A stretch of DNA of 64,000 bases from NCBI GenBank assembly GCA_026008535.1, contig BRKX01000006.1, positions 1,386,501 through 1,450,500 of the forward strand, written 5' to 3'. The stretch is from Perilla frutescens. Lineage: Eukaryota > Streptophyta > Magnoliopsida > Lamiales > Lamiaceae. Position numbers and translations under genes: made by a program. How positions within the stretch are numbered: position 1 is the stretch's first letter; each line of letters begins with the position of its first letter. Shown here piece by piece: positions 1 to 11,604 of the stretch. The notes beneath the pieces are model-generated. The model saw nothing but the letters and a program-made list of their open reading frames with translations, made no database searches and was not told where the DNA came from.

Positions 1-48
1 TATACAAATCTGCCCTTACAGCAGACACATTGCTGCAACCTATCGGAG

Positions 49-112
49 TATCCATTTGTTGATATCAATATCTAACAAACGGATATATAAATATATAGCT
101 TATATGCTAGCG
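49..112. repeat. Palindromic repeat, copy 1
   Basis: A 37-bp imperfect palindrome (49-85) has arms tatccatttgttgata and tatctaacaaacggata around a short spacer. It is identical over all 37 bases to 32425-32461. Similarity continues into the AT-rich flank to about 112, with a gap of roughly 14 bases relative to the other copy. The stop codon of the 72-1190 reading frame lies inside it. It could be the end of a small inverted-repeat element; no target duplication is visible. Confidence 0.6.
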
Positions 113-1190
113 CCGTCGCCGCGTCGATGGCCATGAGAGGAGAAAGCTCCGGCGATTGTGATTGTTCGGAGAGAAGAGCAGAGACCGCATCCCAGGCGGA
201 GATCGACTGTGAGTCTGAGATGGGCCGCGATTCGCGACGTTGTTGCTCTTGGGCGTGAGATATAGAGGCGGGCGGCCTCTGCAGGCGCAGCCGTGAGAGC
301 GGAGTGTTGTCATCGTCCGACGACGCTTCCGATGACACAGATGTCGAGGAGAGAAGGTCCGGCGAGGCTATCTGAGGTAACTCTGATCCCCCATACTCAG
401 ACTCTGTCTCTTCTTCTCCTTTTTGCTCAGAGGATGAGTCCTCTGTTTCTGCTTTTTTGGAATCTACATTTCCTTCCCCTAATTTCTTTGGTGCTGGGAC
501 GTGGGGGAAGAGGAGATAAGTGTGATGGGATTTTTTGGGTTTTGGAGATTGGTGATGTTTGTGGGGGCTGTTGGAGGGTGAAGGTGTACGATGGGTCGTT
601 CTTGGGTATTTTTGTGAGGGAGTGGGGGGCTGTGGTGAGAGGGGTCTGGAGGGGGTGTTGGCTGGGCAGTTTAGGTCTGAGTAGTGAAATTGGAGTGGAG
701 TCTGGTGGGGATGAGTTATCAGACGCCGGGATGATCCGACAGGTGTGATGGGGGCTGGTATTGGTGTTGGAGTGAGATGGGGCTGTTGCGGGTGAGTCAG
801 GGTGGGAGAAGCGTGACGGGAGGCCGTGTGTGGGCTGGTAGGAAGGGCTGGGTGAGGAGCAGCAGAGTGCTGCGATGCAGACTGTTGTGTTGTTGGGTTT
901 GCAAGGGGGGTCAGTGATGTGAGGGTGAGTTTTTGCTGTTTTGAAGTTTTTTCAATTTCTGGGCATGAGTTGGTATCTGGGTTCGGTTCAGCAGAAATCA
1001 CAGAATGTGTTTTGTGTTTTTTTGAGGAATTGGAGTAGGAAGTTGATGCTATTTTTTCTGTGGATTTTTTTTGCAGATGTAACTGCAGAAGAGGGGAGAT
1101 CTGGGCCAGTTTCTTGGCTGATTTTTTGGATGCTGGAGAAGGCGTTGAAATCTGGGCAGATTGCCCAGAATTTTGTTTCCTCCTACCCAT
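72..1190 (-). CDS. Uncharacterised Ser/Pro-rich protein (possibly transposon-derived)
   Basis: This is a single open frame of 372 codons on the minus strand. I do not recognise the protein. It starts with a basic stretch (MGRRKQNSGQ, then SKKSAKKLAQ) and continues as a long Pro/Ser/Thr/His-rich, probably disordered region. An acidic Ser-rich segment follows around residues 240-295 (EDSSSEQKGEEETESE, SSEASSDDD). There are no membrane segments and no catalytic motif. Its GC content is clearly above the AT-rich flanks, which argues for recent coding constraint or a different origin. The last residues (LAYKLYIYISVC) are encoded by a repeat shared with 32425-32507, so the C-terminus may be a chance read-through. 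Alternatives are an orphan gene, the N-terminal part of a retroelement or transposon protein, or non-coding low-complexity DNA. Confidence 0.35.
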   Translation of the reverse strand: MGRRKQNSGQSAQISTPSPASKKSAKKLAQISPLLQLHLQKKSTEKIASTSYSNSSKKHKTHSVISAEPNPDTNSCPEIEKTSKQQKLTLTSLTPLANPTTQQSASQHSAAPHPALPTSPHTASRHASPTLTHPQQPHLTPTPIPAPITPVGSSRRLITHPHQTPLQFHYSDLNCPANTPSRPLSPQPPTPSQKYPRTTHRTPSPSNSPHKHHQSPKPKKSHHTYLLFPHVPAPKKLGEGNVDSKKAETEDSSSEQKGEEETESEYGGSELPQIASPDLLSSTSVSSEASSDDDNTPLSRLRLQRPPASISHAQEQQRRESRPISDSQSISAWDAVSALLSEQSQSPELSPLMAIDAATALAYKLYIYISVC

Positions 1191-2269
1191 AACAGGAGAT
1201 TTGGAAATTTAGACCCAAATCATGGCTGGAGACTTGAGTTTGGATGAAGAACAAGATGAACAGAAAATAAAAATTAAAAATTAAAAAAACTGGAAAAACA
1301 AAAAAATAAAAGGTCGATCAGGGGTATATTAGTAAATGATCAAGAAATTAGCATTATATAATCTTGCACACCAAACATGATTGTAAGATTGTATAAAATT
1401 GACAAATAAACCGAACACCTTTTTTTAGCCATGATTCAATCTTGATCTATCCCATACTTTATCTGACTCTTATCTTATCTAGGAAACCGAACGGGGCCGT
1501 AGGGTATAATTTCCCCTTTATAACCCAATACAAAAGATTCCGATTTCCTAATCTCCCTTTATCGTGTTGCCGAAAATATAGAAGAATTGTGTTTCACATG
1601 ATTTCATCTCATTTCTACTACAACATATGTTGAGATAAGAATTATTAAATCACATGTGAATACTAAATGTGTAAGTAATAATTATGCTCATAACTATAAT
1701 TGTAAATAAGTCGAGTCGAGATAACATGTACTTATTTAAATTTATTTGGAATTATATTGAGTTCTATAAATTATATTTGTGCTTATTTGATTATATATCG
1801 TGTCCAGCTCAAATGAGATTTGATTGAGTTGAACACGAGTTGAGTTCAAGTAATTTTATATTTTTGAATTTAATCCAATTAGCCAGTTGAAGATAAAAAT
1901 TAAGTTTTGTTTTGATTGTTTCTTAATAAAATAAAATAAAAATAAAAAAATTCGTAATTATTATTCCCCCAAAAACTAAGAATATAGGGATATTTCCCAT
2001 TCAATATGTCTAAATATATATAATCTAGCATAATTTGAAGAAAAATATAAATTAATGAATTAATTGAAATCACATTATTATTAAAATAATTCACTATAAA
2101 TGCAATTCGAAAAATACTACATTTCTTTGATATGTATGTATGAATGAACATCTATATATTTTTATAAATATATTATATTAGATAAATTGTATATAATATA
2201 CACATAACATTGATTACATTATAGTAGATTATTAATGTCTATAATTGATCAAATTAATATATACCATCA
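1191..2269. other. AT-rich intergenic DNA with transposon remnants
   Basis: No gene is visible. Around 1375-1500 are two copies of a aaccgaac motif; the second continues as aaccgaacggggcc, like the outer end of common plant MITEs. A diverged member of the dispersed gagtcgag repeat family lies at about 1708-1870. The rest is AT-rich without structure I can name. Confidence 0.5.
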
Positions 2270-3211
2270 TCTATACATATATTAAGGCAAAATCATGGGG
2301 GTAAAATTGTCCAAAAAAAAATCTGTGAAAAGTTCATTTAAAAATTATTTCTGTCGAATGATTGTTGAATATGTAATCTAGTATAGTGGTAAATGGTTGG
2401 TTCTTAACTTCATTAGGCCGTGTTCGAAACTTGTGCCCATCTCTTATTTGGTGTTTTTTATATCTTTTTTTTTCTTTTTGGTTTTTCCTTTTCTTTTTCG
2501 TTCCTTTCTTTGGTTTTTCCTTTTCTTTTTCTTTTTCGTTCCTTTCTTTGTTTTTCTTTTTCAAAAACTATTATTCAACTAATCTCTTTTTTTTGTGGCG
2601 TCTCAAATGTTTTTAAAAAATATAATTATTGCAATGATTATAATATAAAAAGTTTATGGAAAATGGTAATAATTTAAATTTTTAAAAATTGTACATATTC
2701 TAAATTTTAAGGAAAAGGAAAAAAAATAGAACTCTGCACGTTCTCTTCTTAAATAATTTCACTTAGTATTCACCTCCACTAACAAATATTTAATAGGAAG
2801 ATTATGAAGAGGCAAAACAAATTGAATAATAATTAAATAAATTTAATTACATTTCCATGAACAAGAATTGAATTGTTATTGTTGATATCAAATCTTTGTT
2901 GTGTACACATTCTTTAAATTTAGAAAAGAAAGATAAAAATTAGAATTCTACATTATTGTCCACTTCAATACTCTTACTCAATATTCCAAATTGATATTTC
3001 TAATATGAATTTTCATTTAATTTCTAAAATTTAATTTTCTCTTTGTTTGTTGTAACTACACAAAAATTATCTCTTATCTAATTAATTAATGCATCTGCAT
3101 ATTATTTTATTAATTTTTAATAATTGAACACAACATATAGAATTCAAAATCATCATAATGTTACAAATCGAAAAAAATAATTATTTGTGCATCGCACAGG
3201 AGAAATACTAG
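2270..3211 (+). mobile_element. Short non-autonomous Helitron
   Basis: The 5' end reads TCTATACATATATTAAGGC at 2270, preceded by A. The 3' end is CTAG at 3208-3211, followed by T. That is the expected A/T insertion site with no target duplication. A hairpin (TGTGC-ATC-GCACA, 3186-3198) lies 9 bases before CTAG, the normal spacing for Helitrons. The 942-bp body codes for nothing recognisable. It contains a pyrimidine tract at 2460-2570 made of two near-identical 35-40 base units. The Helitron assignment rests on termini only. Confidence 0.6.
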
Positions 3212-4616
3212 TTATATATATAAAAAAAAATCACAATTATGGTCAATTCTATGTTGTTATTTTCAATTGTAGTGGTTCGATGTTTAATGTGTGATAAGTA
3301 TAATGATAATTTATGTACCACCAAAATTATTTATATTTTTTTATTATTATTGTTATGTATATATATTTATTTTTTATATTTTTTTATTTATTTAGGAATA
3401 AGAAAAATAAAATTATTGACCTTCGAGGGGATTAACTTGGTCAAATTTAACAGTTCTAGGGGCTAACCGAGCTTAGTTCAATAGTTCAAGAAGTTAACTG
3501 AGACCGAATTTAGTTTAAGGATTTGGATACTCCTCGGGAAATAATTAAAGAGTCAAATTGAACATTATCTCTTTTTTAAAATAGTAATTTGACCAAATAG
3601 TATAATTTTTAAATAATATAAAATATATTTATATGTAAAAAAAATATGAAACTTAGGAAATTATCAAAATGGCTAAAAAGTAGTAGTATAACCAAATACT
3701 AAAAATTTTAAACGATATAAAATATATTTATCTATAATAAAAATTATATAAAAAAATCATACTATATATCTTTCTTAGAAAGTGTAATTCACTTTCTCCA
3801 AAAGGGATTTCTTTTATGGATTATATATAAAGAGAGGGATTTTAGACTATTTATTAAACACAGAGAGTTTTTTTATTTTTTGAAAATATATAGGGAAGTA
3901 ATATGAAATTTGCCCATTATTATGCCCTATAAATTATGTTAATTTTAAGAAAATGTGGATAATTATTTTTAGATTTATAAAACTTATGTAATAGTTATAC
4001 ACATAATATATATTAATAAAATAAAATAAAAATTAAACACTATAATAAAGAGATAATCACACGCAAAATATAAAAAAAAATGTTAAACGTAAAAGGGAGT
4101 CCATTTCGCGGTTACACCTGAGGTAAATAATTACATAAGCAAATGGAGAAGCATAAAAAATGACCAAATAAATAAATAAAATAAAATAATATAAAAGGCC
4201 TCCTAATTCCTAACCTAAGCAATCCTCATCCAATCAATTTTTCACAAGCAATCAACCTAATGCAACACATTCGTTGACACAATCTATATTAAATTATATC
4301 TTATAATCTTGTGATTAATTGACAACTATTCAGATGTAACCCTTAAAATTAACTACTAAAAAACTTATTTATTCGGGATACGTATTATAAAATTTGAAAA
4401 TTCAATTATTTAACAATAATATTGTTTGAAAGTGTAACACTTGGACATGTCACGTGGAGAATCGAAATTGGCAGGTTGGCCACTTGCTTGATTGAAATGT
4501 GGAATATTATATTATATGCCTATGCGATATGCACAACATAGGATCCCACCTCCCCATCCATAAATTTAAGGGGTTAAAAATTAAAGTAATGAAAGTTAGG
4601 ATAACAAATGTTTTTA
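3212..4616. other. AT-rich intergenic DNA
   Basis: No gene, RNA or well-bounded repeat is seen. Two short related segments (about 3590-3640 and 3690-3740) repeat a motif resembling aataatataaaatatattta. Confidence 0.5.
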
Positions 4617-4868
4617 GGGCTCGTTTGTTATGTATGATAAGGGAATGATAGATTTGTATGATATTCTAATATGTTGTTTGGTTAGAATCGTAAATCACAT
4701 GATAAATGAATGCCCCGTCATCCTTATTAGGCCTTTGCTTGATAAGGTTTGATTAAGTATCACACCTCTCATGTGGGATGTGTAATCACAAAATCTGATA
4801 TAGCAATATTAATTTATTTTTGGACTTAATTTAGAGATTTGTAAATTAGTCAATGAAACCAAACAATG
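4617..4868. mobile_element. Decayed MITE-like element
   Basis: The left edge gggctcgtttgttatg and a right edge ending in aaaccaaacaatgg resemble the complementary ends (CGTTTG / CAAACA) of a common plant MITE class. The interior has paired, partly complementary stretches. Termini are imperfect and no target duplication was found, so the boundaries are approximate. A related end occurs near 1480-1500. Confidence 0.3.
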
Positions 4869-5499
4869 GATTACCAATCTATACATCTTAAAATGTTTTC
4901 TAGCAAACATAATATTGATACGTTATCTTGTAAAACCATTCTAGTCATAGACATCATGGTTTATCCCATCATGCTTTTGTATTTAAAAAGTGGTGTAGAA
5001 GTCCTATGTACTCTTTTTGTCTCATTTGAACAATTCTCATTCATTAAAAGAAGCATGTTTGGCCATTTAAAAAAAACGAAAATCTGGGAATTAAATTGTG
5101 GTAGTTGGATTTTAGTTGCATGCATTTAATCTAAGAAACAACAAAACATATTCAGGAAAACTCGCTCCATTTTTGAAGAAAAACTCACGTCATTTTTACA
5201 CATTCTTGTTGGAGAAACAACAACACATATCCAAGAAATTTGAGGTGAGTTTTTTAATTTTTGTAACCGCCAAGTTGTTCGAATTAGTCGGGTTAAAGTC
5301 CCTTTAAAATTTTAAACAATTTATCCGTAATTTATGTTAATTTCATAATAGATATGTTTAATAGTTATTGAAGTTATAAGATCTTTGTTTTTGTAATTTC
5401 TAATGATCGTAAATGCATACATTGTCGTAGATTATGATATTTTATGGTAGATTAACGTGAAGTTGTAGATTTTGATATTTCGTAAAGATTAGTTTCGTC
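4869..5499. other. Intergenic DNA without recognised features
   Basis: Short open frames here show no family motif or coding bias. Nothing further can be supported. Confidence 0.4.
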
Positions 5500-7140
5500 A
5501 TTTTTCCCCGGATATTCAGCATTTTCGTGACAATATTCACATGAGTAGGATCGTTTCGTGACAATATTCACACGAGTAAGATCATTTCGTGGCTATAAAA
5601 TGTCTCGAAAGTATTGTCACGAGTAGGATCATTTCGTGAGAATATATTCTCACGAAATGTCCTATTTTCGTGTCAATTTAAAAAAAATGTCAAATATTGT
5701 CACGAGAAGACTGTATTTCATGATAATATTTTCACGAGATCATAGAATTCGTGTCAATATTATCACGAATTCACCTGAATCATGACAATATTGCCATGAA
5801 TTCTATGCTTTTGTGACAATATTGTCACAAGATTATTAATTTTTAAAATTTTTTACTAGGAGAAAACCTAATGTTGGTTTCTCCATCCCGAAACCAAATA
5901 CCGTGTTCCCAGGCATCATCAACGATCACCTCCCTACTCAATAATGCGTGTAGAGCATTGTTACAGCTGTTTCCATCCACAAAATCTATAAAGTGCCAAA
6001 AACACCAATCTCTCCTAAAATGTTCGATTAATTTGGGCCTACTATTGATCATGTGCAATACTTCTTTAATTATACTCATATTGTCCTTCTAATATAAATT
6101 AATCCCTTAAGTGATGTTCTGTAAAGCCTCTCTTCTCCACACCCATTCGCACTATTTTTTAAATAATAAACAAAAAATTATCAATAAATAGTGAAAAAAT
6201 AAAACAAATATAATTAAATTAAAACTAATTGGACATGATATAGATATTTACATGTTGAAAATTCATCAAGGATTGAGAAGAAGAATTAATTATGACATAA
6301 AAAATCCAAGCACAACCAATTATAAAAAAAAATTATAGTTCGTGACAATATATTACCAAGAGATTTGTTTTCGTGGCAATATATGCTCACGTTATGACTT
6401 CTCGTGTAATTACTTCAACACGATATCCTATTCGTGATAATATATTAACATGAATTTTTTAAATTCTGAACATATATATTTCGTGAGAAAAATTCACACG
6501 AAAACAGAACTCGTGAGTATATATAGTCTCGAAATGTTCTGTTTTCGTGTGAATTTTTCTCATGATATCAACCAAATTTTCAGAATTCACACAGCATAAT
6601 TTCATGAATTCAAATCCATAAAATTCAACCGATTTCACAAAAATCCACAACACAATACGAATGCCCTAAATTCGAACATATTAGCATATTTAAATTGACA
6701 AAAATACATAACACAAATGTCAAAACTCTAAATTGCTCTTCATAAATTATTAAATCGTTGGAATTTAGTTTCTAACATGTTGAAATTCGACAGCCCAAGG
6801 CTCCAAATTTTTCATGGCTCGAGATATCGTGAGGCCTGCCATCGACAAGATTCGCGTGAGTGTTCGCTCGATTTCGCGACAATAATTGGATATGTTTTTG
6901 TGAGTTTTTCACCATTGAATTCATGTGTATGTTGGGCAGAATTCGTGAGGTTTTTAGCTTTGAATTCGTGTTTATGTTTGGCTAGTTTTCGTGAGAATTT
7001 TGAGAGCAAAAATTTGCTCGCTGTCGTGAGAATTTTGAACACAGTGGATATGTTTTTTGCTGCTATTTTCGTGAGAAAAGGGGCAAAGGGGATTTGCTAT
7101 TTTGTTGTTTTTATGTTTTGTGTTAAAGATTCAATTTGAA
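5500..7140. repeat. Island of inverted and direct CGTGA-type short repeats (CACTA-like subterminal region?)
   Basis: Three clusters (5510-5835, 6340-6560, 6815-7075) carry many variants of tcgtgacaatattcacacga in both orientations. Examples are cgtgacaatattgtcac, tcgtgagaatatattctcacga and ttcgtgagaattttgag. Between clusters one and two the minus strand has a short frame (6079-5843) with residues WCFWHFIDF and DDAWEHGIWF, which I cannot assign. Dense short repeats in both orientations are typical of the subterminal regions of CACTA (En/Spm) transposons. I did not find the CACTA-type terminal repeats, so this is an inference. Confidence 0.4.
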
Positions 7141-8290
7141 ATAAAAGAGTCAAAATGAATATTTGACTTGGTTTACCATTTAGTAAGGCTATTTAAGAGA
7201 TTGTGAAAAAGTTTGAATAAAAAAACACGAGTTATAAAAGTTGGCTAAAAAAGTATTTGTTATTTGAATTTTGAATAGTTGTATTCATTTACACTAAATT
7301 TAATTTGTATATTTAAATTTAAATTTTATTTTTACAAATATAACTCGAAGTAGCTACTCGGATGTGTGCAGTGAGTAAAGAGAAAATTATGTATTATGTT
7401 CTAAAATATTAAGATTTCAATACAGATGTCTTTTAAATATGATTAGTTATGTCATATGTCCCAAATTATTAAGTTTTCAATAAAACGTCATTAATTATGA
7501 CTAATTAAACACTATGTTTTGAATACTGAGAAAGTGATAAATTTATCTAGATTTTTAGCTGCTAAAATTTGACTTATTAAAACAAATATGTTAACGTGTG
7601 AATCATTCAGGACATATGGTGTAATTAATCACTGTTTATGATATTTGTCAAAGTTGTAATAAAAAAAGAAGATGCTAATTCAGGTAAAAAAGATTTATGT
7701 ATAAAAAAAGATGAGTCTCAAGAATAACAAAACATAAATATTTTTTTATAATTACAACATCGATTTTACTCTAGGGCCCTTCGACAATGGCGCCAATTAA
7801 AAAAAAAAAGTTTAATTATACATTTTCTATTTTAATCTTATAAACAAAAAATTATACTCTACTCCATTTGACGACCACATAAATCACACAACATTAATAA
7901 TTATTTAAAAAAATAATAAGCAAAACATATTCTTAGATCTCTATTTTTTCATTTTATTATATCCATGTACTATTATATTTGATCTTAAATCCGTTAAATT
8001 TTCCGTTATAAAAAATTATATATATCCTAATTGAAACCTTGATATAATTAATATTGTCATGCTTCTGCAAATATACCTGTAACCTATTTAAATCAAATAT
8101 TTTTTTTCGTCTTTCAATTTCATTTCTTTACTCATGACCCCCCCCCCCCCCCAAATAAAAAAGAATCATACGAGAAAGGCTCCAACCCAAATTAATTGTA
8201 GGTTCTATTGAATTTAAATAAACAATACAAAATGTGACATGTTATTTAAACAAAGGGAAAGTCAATGATTCATTAAATCCGTTAAATAAA
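7141..8290. other. AT-rich intergenic DNA
   Basis: No gene is seen. A homopolymer of about 15 C lies near 8139-8153, a likely mutation and assembly hot spot. Confidence 0.5.
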
Positions 8291-8516
8291 GATTTGATGA
8301 AATAAAATTGGAGTGGAACGAATCTCTTATGTTAGACGGATTTCTATTTGATCAATTTGATGATGATTTTTTTCTTTCTTTCCAGTGGTCCTTCTCCATT
8401 GTGCTAAACCCGAATTTGATGATGATTTTTTTAGTTTTTTTTTTACTTTTTAATTTCTTCATTTTTTTATTTTTTTACAAATATATATTTAATTTTTTAA
8501 AATTAATTATTTTTTT

Positions 8517-8995
8517 TATCTGGCATTCCGAGTATTACACTCGTCCGATACTAGTGCGTGATTTCGTTCACTGTATTCGATAATTATTTTTTTTGAAATA
8601 AACATATTTTTTAAAATAGAATTAGCGAACACTAAAATTAAATTGAATTAATTTTATTTTATTTTTTATTTTTTTTATCCGACGTCTGGCGTAGTGCCCT
8701 CGCCCGACGCTAATGCGCGTGCTCGTACACTGCGCTATATAATTAACTTTTTTGAAATAAATATAATTTTTAAAATGGAATTAGTGCACCTTAACTTAAT
8801 TTGACTAATATAATTTTTTTTATCCGATATCTCGCACAATGCACTGCTCTAGATAATTATTTTCTTTGAATTAAATATATACCATAAAATGGAATTTATG
8901 AACCTCCAATTTGAATTGAATTAATTTTTTTATCCGTCGACTCTTGCAATGCATTTGCTCGGCACTACCGCGTGGAGTCGTGCACAGTCCTCAAT
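8517..8995. repeat. Diverged tandem array upstream of the DUF3537 gene
   Basis: Four diverged units begin with tatcc/tatct at 8517, 8676, 8821 and 8931. Each has a GC-rich core around gcact/cgcccgac and gcgtg..gtacactg. The core is followed by an AT-rich block with aaaatggaatta and a ttgaattaatttt linker. Spacing shrinks from about 159 to 145 to 110 bp. A single related unit lies near 25440-25530. Function is unknown; the array ends about 300 bp before the next start codon. Confidence 0.5.
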
Positions 8996-9293
8996 AATTA
9001 ATTGAGATTACAATTTAGTCTCAACTTCTTAATTAAACAACACACACCTAAACACACACACACACACAAACAAAATCAAAATCAAAAACATTTTATAACT
9101 CATCCAGCTCATGATCCATCAATATACCATATATAGAGAGAGAAGTAAGGTTCAGCTTTAATCAGACACACACAGATTCAGGCATTCAGCACAGACCCAC
9201 AAATATTAGCGGATTCAAATTCATATTGTGGGGGGTTTTTTTTTTTTCAAAAAAAGGAGAGAGAAATCGATCTGTTGGCATCGATTTGTGGTG

Positions 9294-11604
9294 ATGGGCG
9301 ATGAGAGAGAAAGGCTGTTGAACAAGAATAAGGGGTTCTCGCGAAGCGCGTCGCACGCGCGGGACGAACTCCACAGCTTTCGCACGTGGCTGAGATGGCT
9401 CTGCGTCGATCAATCCAATGCATGGACTGTCTGCCTCTCCTGGTTCGTCTTCCTGCTCTTCGCGATTCTCGTTCCCGCCGTTTCCCATTTCGTGCTGTCG
9501 TGCTCCGACTGCGACAGCCGCCCCTACGACGCGGTGGCGCAGCTCTCACTCAGCGGCGTCGCCGCCATATCCTTCATCTGTCTGTCTACCTTCGTCCGGA
9601 GATATGGGCTGAGGAGGTTCTTGTTCTTCGATAAGCTCCGGAATGAGAGCGAGACCGTCAGGCAGGGCTACACGGAGCAGTTAAACGTACGTTTTTTTTT
9701 ATGATTTCTGTGAAATGGGGAAAATTTAAATTGAAGAAAGAAATTAGTTATTGGAAAATTTCAACTTGTTGAGTAGGATTTGGATATTTTGAACTAAATT
9801 TAATGGGGTTTCATTTGTGATTATGATTTATGATAAATAATTTTTGATTGTCATACTATTTGATGATCCATTTCTCAATAGTTATGAATTGATCAAAATT
9901 ATCAATAATTATAATGCTAGTGCTAAAGATCTCTGTTTGGCCGTCGGCTTACTTAATATCTGCAGATCATATCAGGTGGTAGGATGTAAACGAGTCGAGT
10001 CGAGCTGGATACACACTTGTTCAAGTTTGTTTGAAATGATACCGACTTTAAAATTTATGTTTGAGTTTGTTCGATCACCCACAAGATTCGTGCTAGAGTA
10101 GTTTTATATTTTTATACTTATTTTGTTTGATTAGTTTATCGAACTGAGTTCAAATGAGTTTTGAATGAGCTTTCCAAATCGAGCATCGACTTATTTAGTT
10201 TGATTTTTTGCTCTATTCAGTGATATTTGATGGTGTTTGGATTCGGGTTTAGGTATTGTAGGACGGTCCGACACAAGATTTCCCATTGTGCTAAACTATC
10301 TATGTATGATAATGCAAAAGAGTTAAGAAGTTAAACTAAGGCTGGCTCACTTGTTTTGAATCCTTCATGATCGATGGCTACATTCTCAACTAAATAATAT
10401 GATGAAGTGTGCGTTGATTTTTAACCGTTTGAGACCTTTTTTTTTATGTGCAACAAACATATGTTAGTCTCCTTATTTCTGAGCCACCTTCATTTTTGTG
10501 CATGCAGAGATCACTGAAGATATTATTCATTTTTGTGGTGCCATGTTTTGCTGCTGAAACTGTTTATAAGATATGGTGGTACAGTTCCGGAGGATCAAAG
10601 ATCCCGTTTCTCGGAAATGTTGTTGTTAGCAACACTGTTGCTTGCATATTGGATCTATGCTCATGGTTCTACAGAACGGTTGTGTTTTTTCTAGTTTGTG
10701 TTCTCTTCCGTCTACTTTGCAGTCTCCAGATTCTCCGAATGCAAGATTTTGCCTTGGTTTTCCAAGGCAATTCCGACGTTGAATCAGTGTTGAAAGAGCA
10801 CCTCAGGATCAGAAGGCAGCTAAGGATTATAAGCCATAGGTACAGATCATTTATATTATGGGGATTGATATCCATCACTGCCAGCCAATTCGCCTCCCTT
10901 CTCATGGCTACACGCCCGAATGCCAATCTCGATATATTCAACAGTGGAGAACTCGCGGTTTGTATTTAATTTGCATCAGCCATTCTCCTATTATTGTCAC
11001 AGACATTACTTCATTCAATGGTGTTACACTGTTACTTATATGAGCTAACATATTCTGCATTTGATGAATAGGTTTGCTCTGTAAGCCTCCTAGCTGGGCT
11101 GCTGATCTTGTTAAGGAGTGCAGCCAGAATCACACACAAGGCGCAAGGTGTGACATGCCTTGCAGCCAAGTGGCACGTCTGTGCCACAGTCGACTCTTTT
11201 GACACAGTAGAAGGCGAGACTCCAGTTGCAAAGGCAGCTGAGGAACAAGCATTCTCTGAGAACTGCAGTGTGTCGTCTGATTGTGATGATGTTGGTGACG
11301 AAGAAGACGAACTTGACAATACAAGATTTATTCCATCTTACGCATACAGCACAATCTCATTTCAAAAGAGACAAGCCTTGGGTGAGATAGGCAACCTATC
11401 ATCTCTCATACAAATAGCTTCATATTGTCGTCTATACTTATCTTATCGAGCTTTTGCTGCTTTGCAGTGACATACTTCGAGAACAATCGAGCTGGAATAA
11501 CAGTGTATGGATTCATGCTGGATAGAAGTTCTCTTCACACCATTTTTGGGATAGAGTTATCTCTGGTGCTCTGGCTGCTTGGGAAGACGATAGGCATATC
11601 TTGA
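9294..11604 (+). CDS. DUF3537 seven-transmembrane protein (plant gustatory-receptor-like family)
   Basis: Four exons (9294-9686, 10508-10957, 11072-11381, 11468-11604) join in phase to 429 codons. The start is the ATG of MGDERERLL, because the upstream ATG at 9228 only adds Phe/Lys-rich leader. A charged cytosolic N-terminus is followed by hydrophobic segments at about residues 45-70 (LSWFVFLLFAILVPAV), 85-105, 135-150 (ILFIFVVPCFAAE), 168-205, 255-275 and 285-300, with a last one near the C-terminus. An acidic loop (DCDDVGDEEDELD) precedes the final exon. These features match plant DUF3537 membrane proteins. Published structure-based comparisons (recalled, not checked) place that family with insect gustatory and odorant receptor channels; the plant ligand and role are unknown. 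The neighbour is EHD, the same pairing as At3g20300-At3g20290 from memory. Intron 1 carries a dispersed repeat. Confidence 0.9.
9975..10240. repeat. Dispersed gagtcgag repeat, copy in DUF3537 intron 1
   Basis: It begins near aggatgtaaacgagtcgag and continues with tgtttgaaatgataccgac, then a decayed tail. The same family occurs at about 1708-1870, 12690-12890, 20823-20895, 46930-47000 and 60478-60790, making at least six copies here. It looks like an old non-autonomous transposon family; termini are too decayed to classify. Confidence 0.55.

Noticed and set aside
2386..2677. Overlapping Phe-rich frames
   Set aside because: Products of a pyrimidine tract in the Helitron body.
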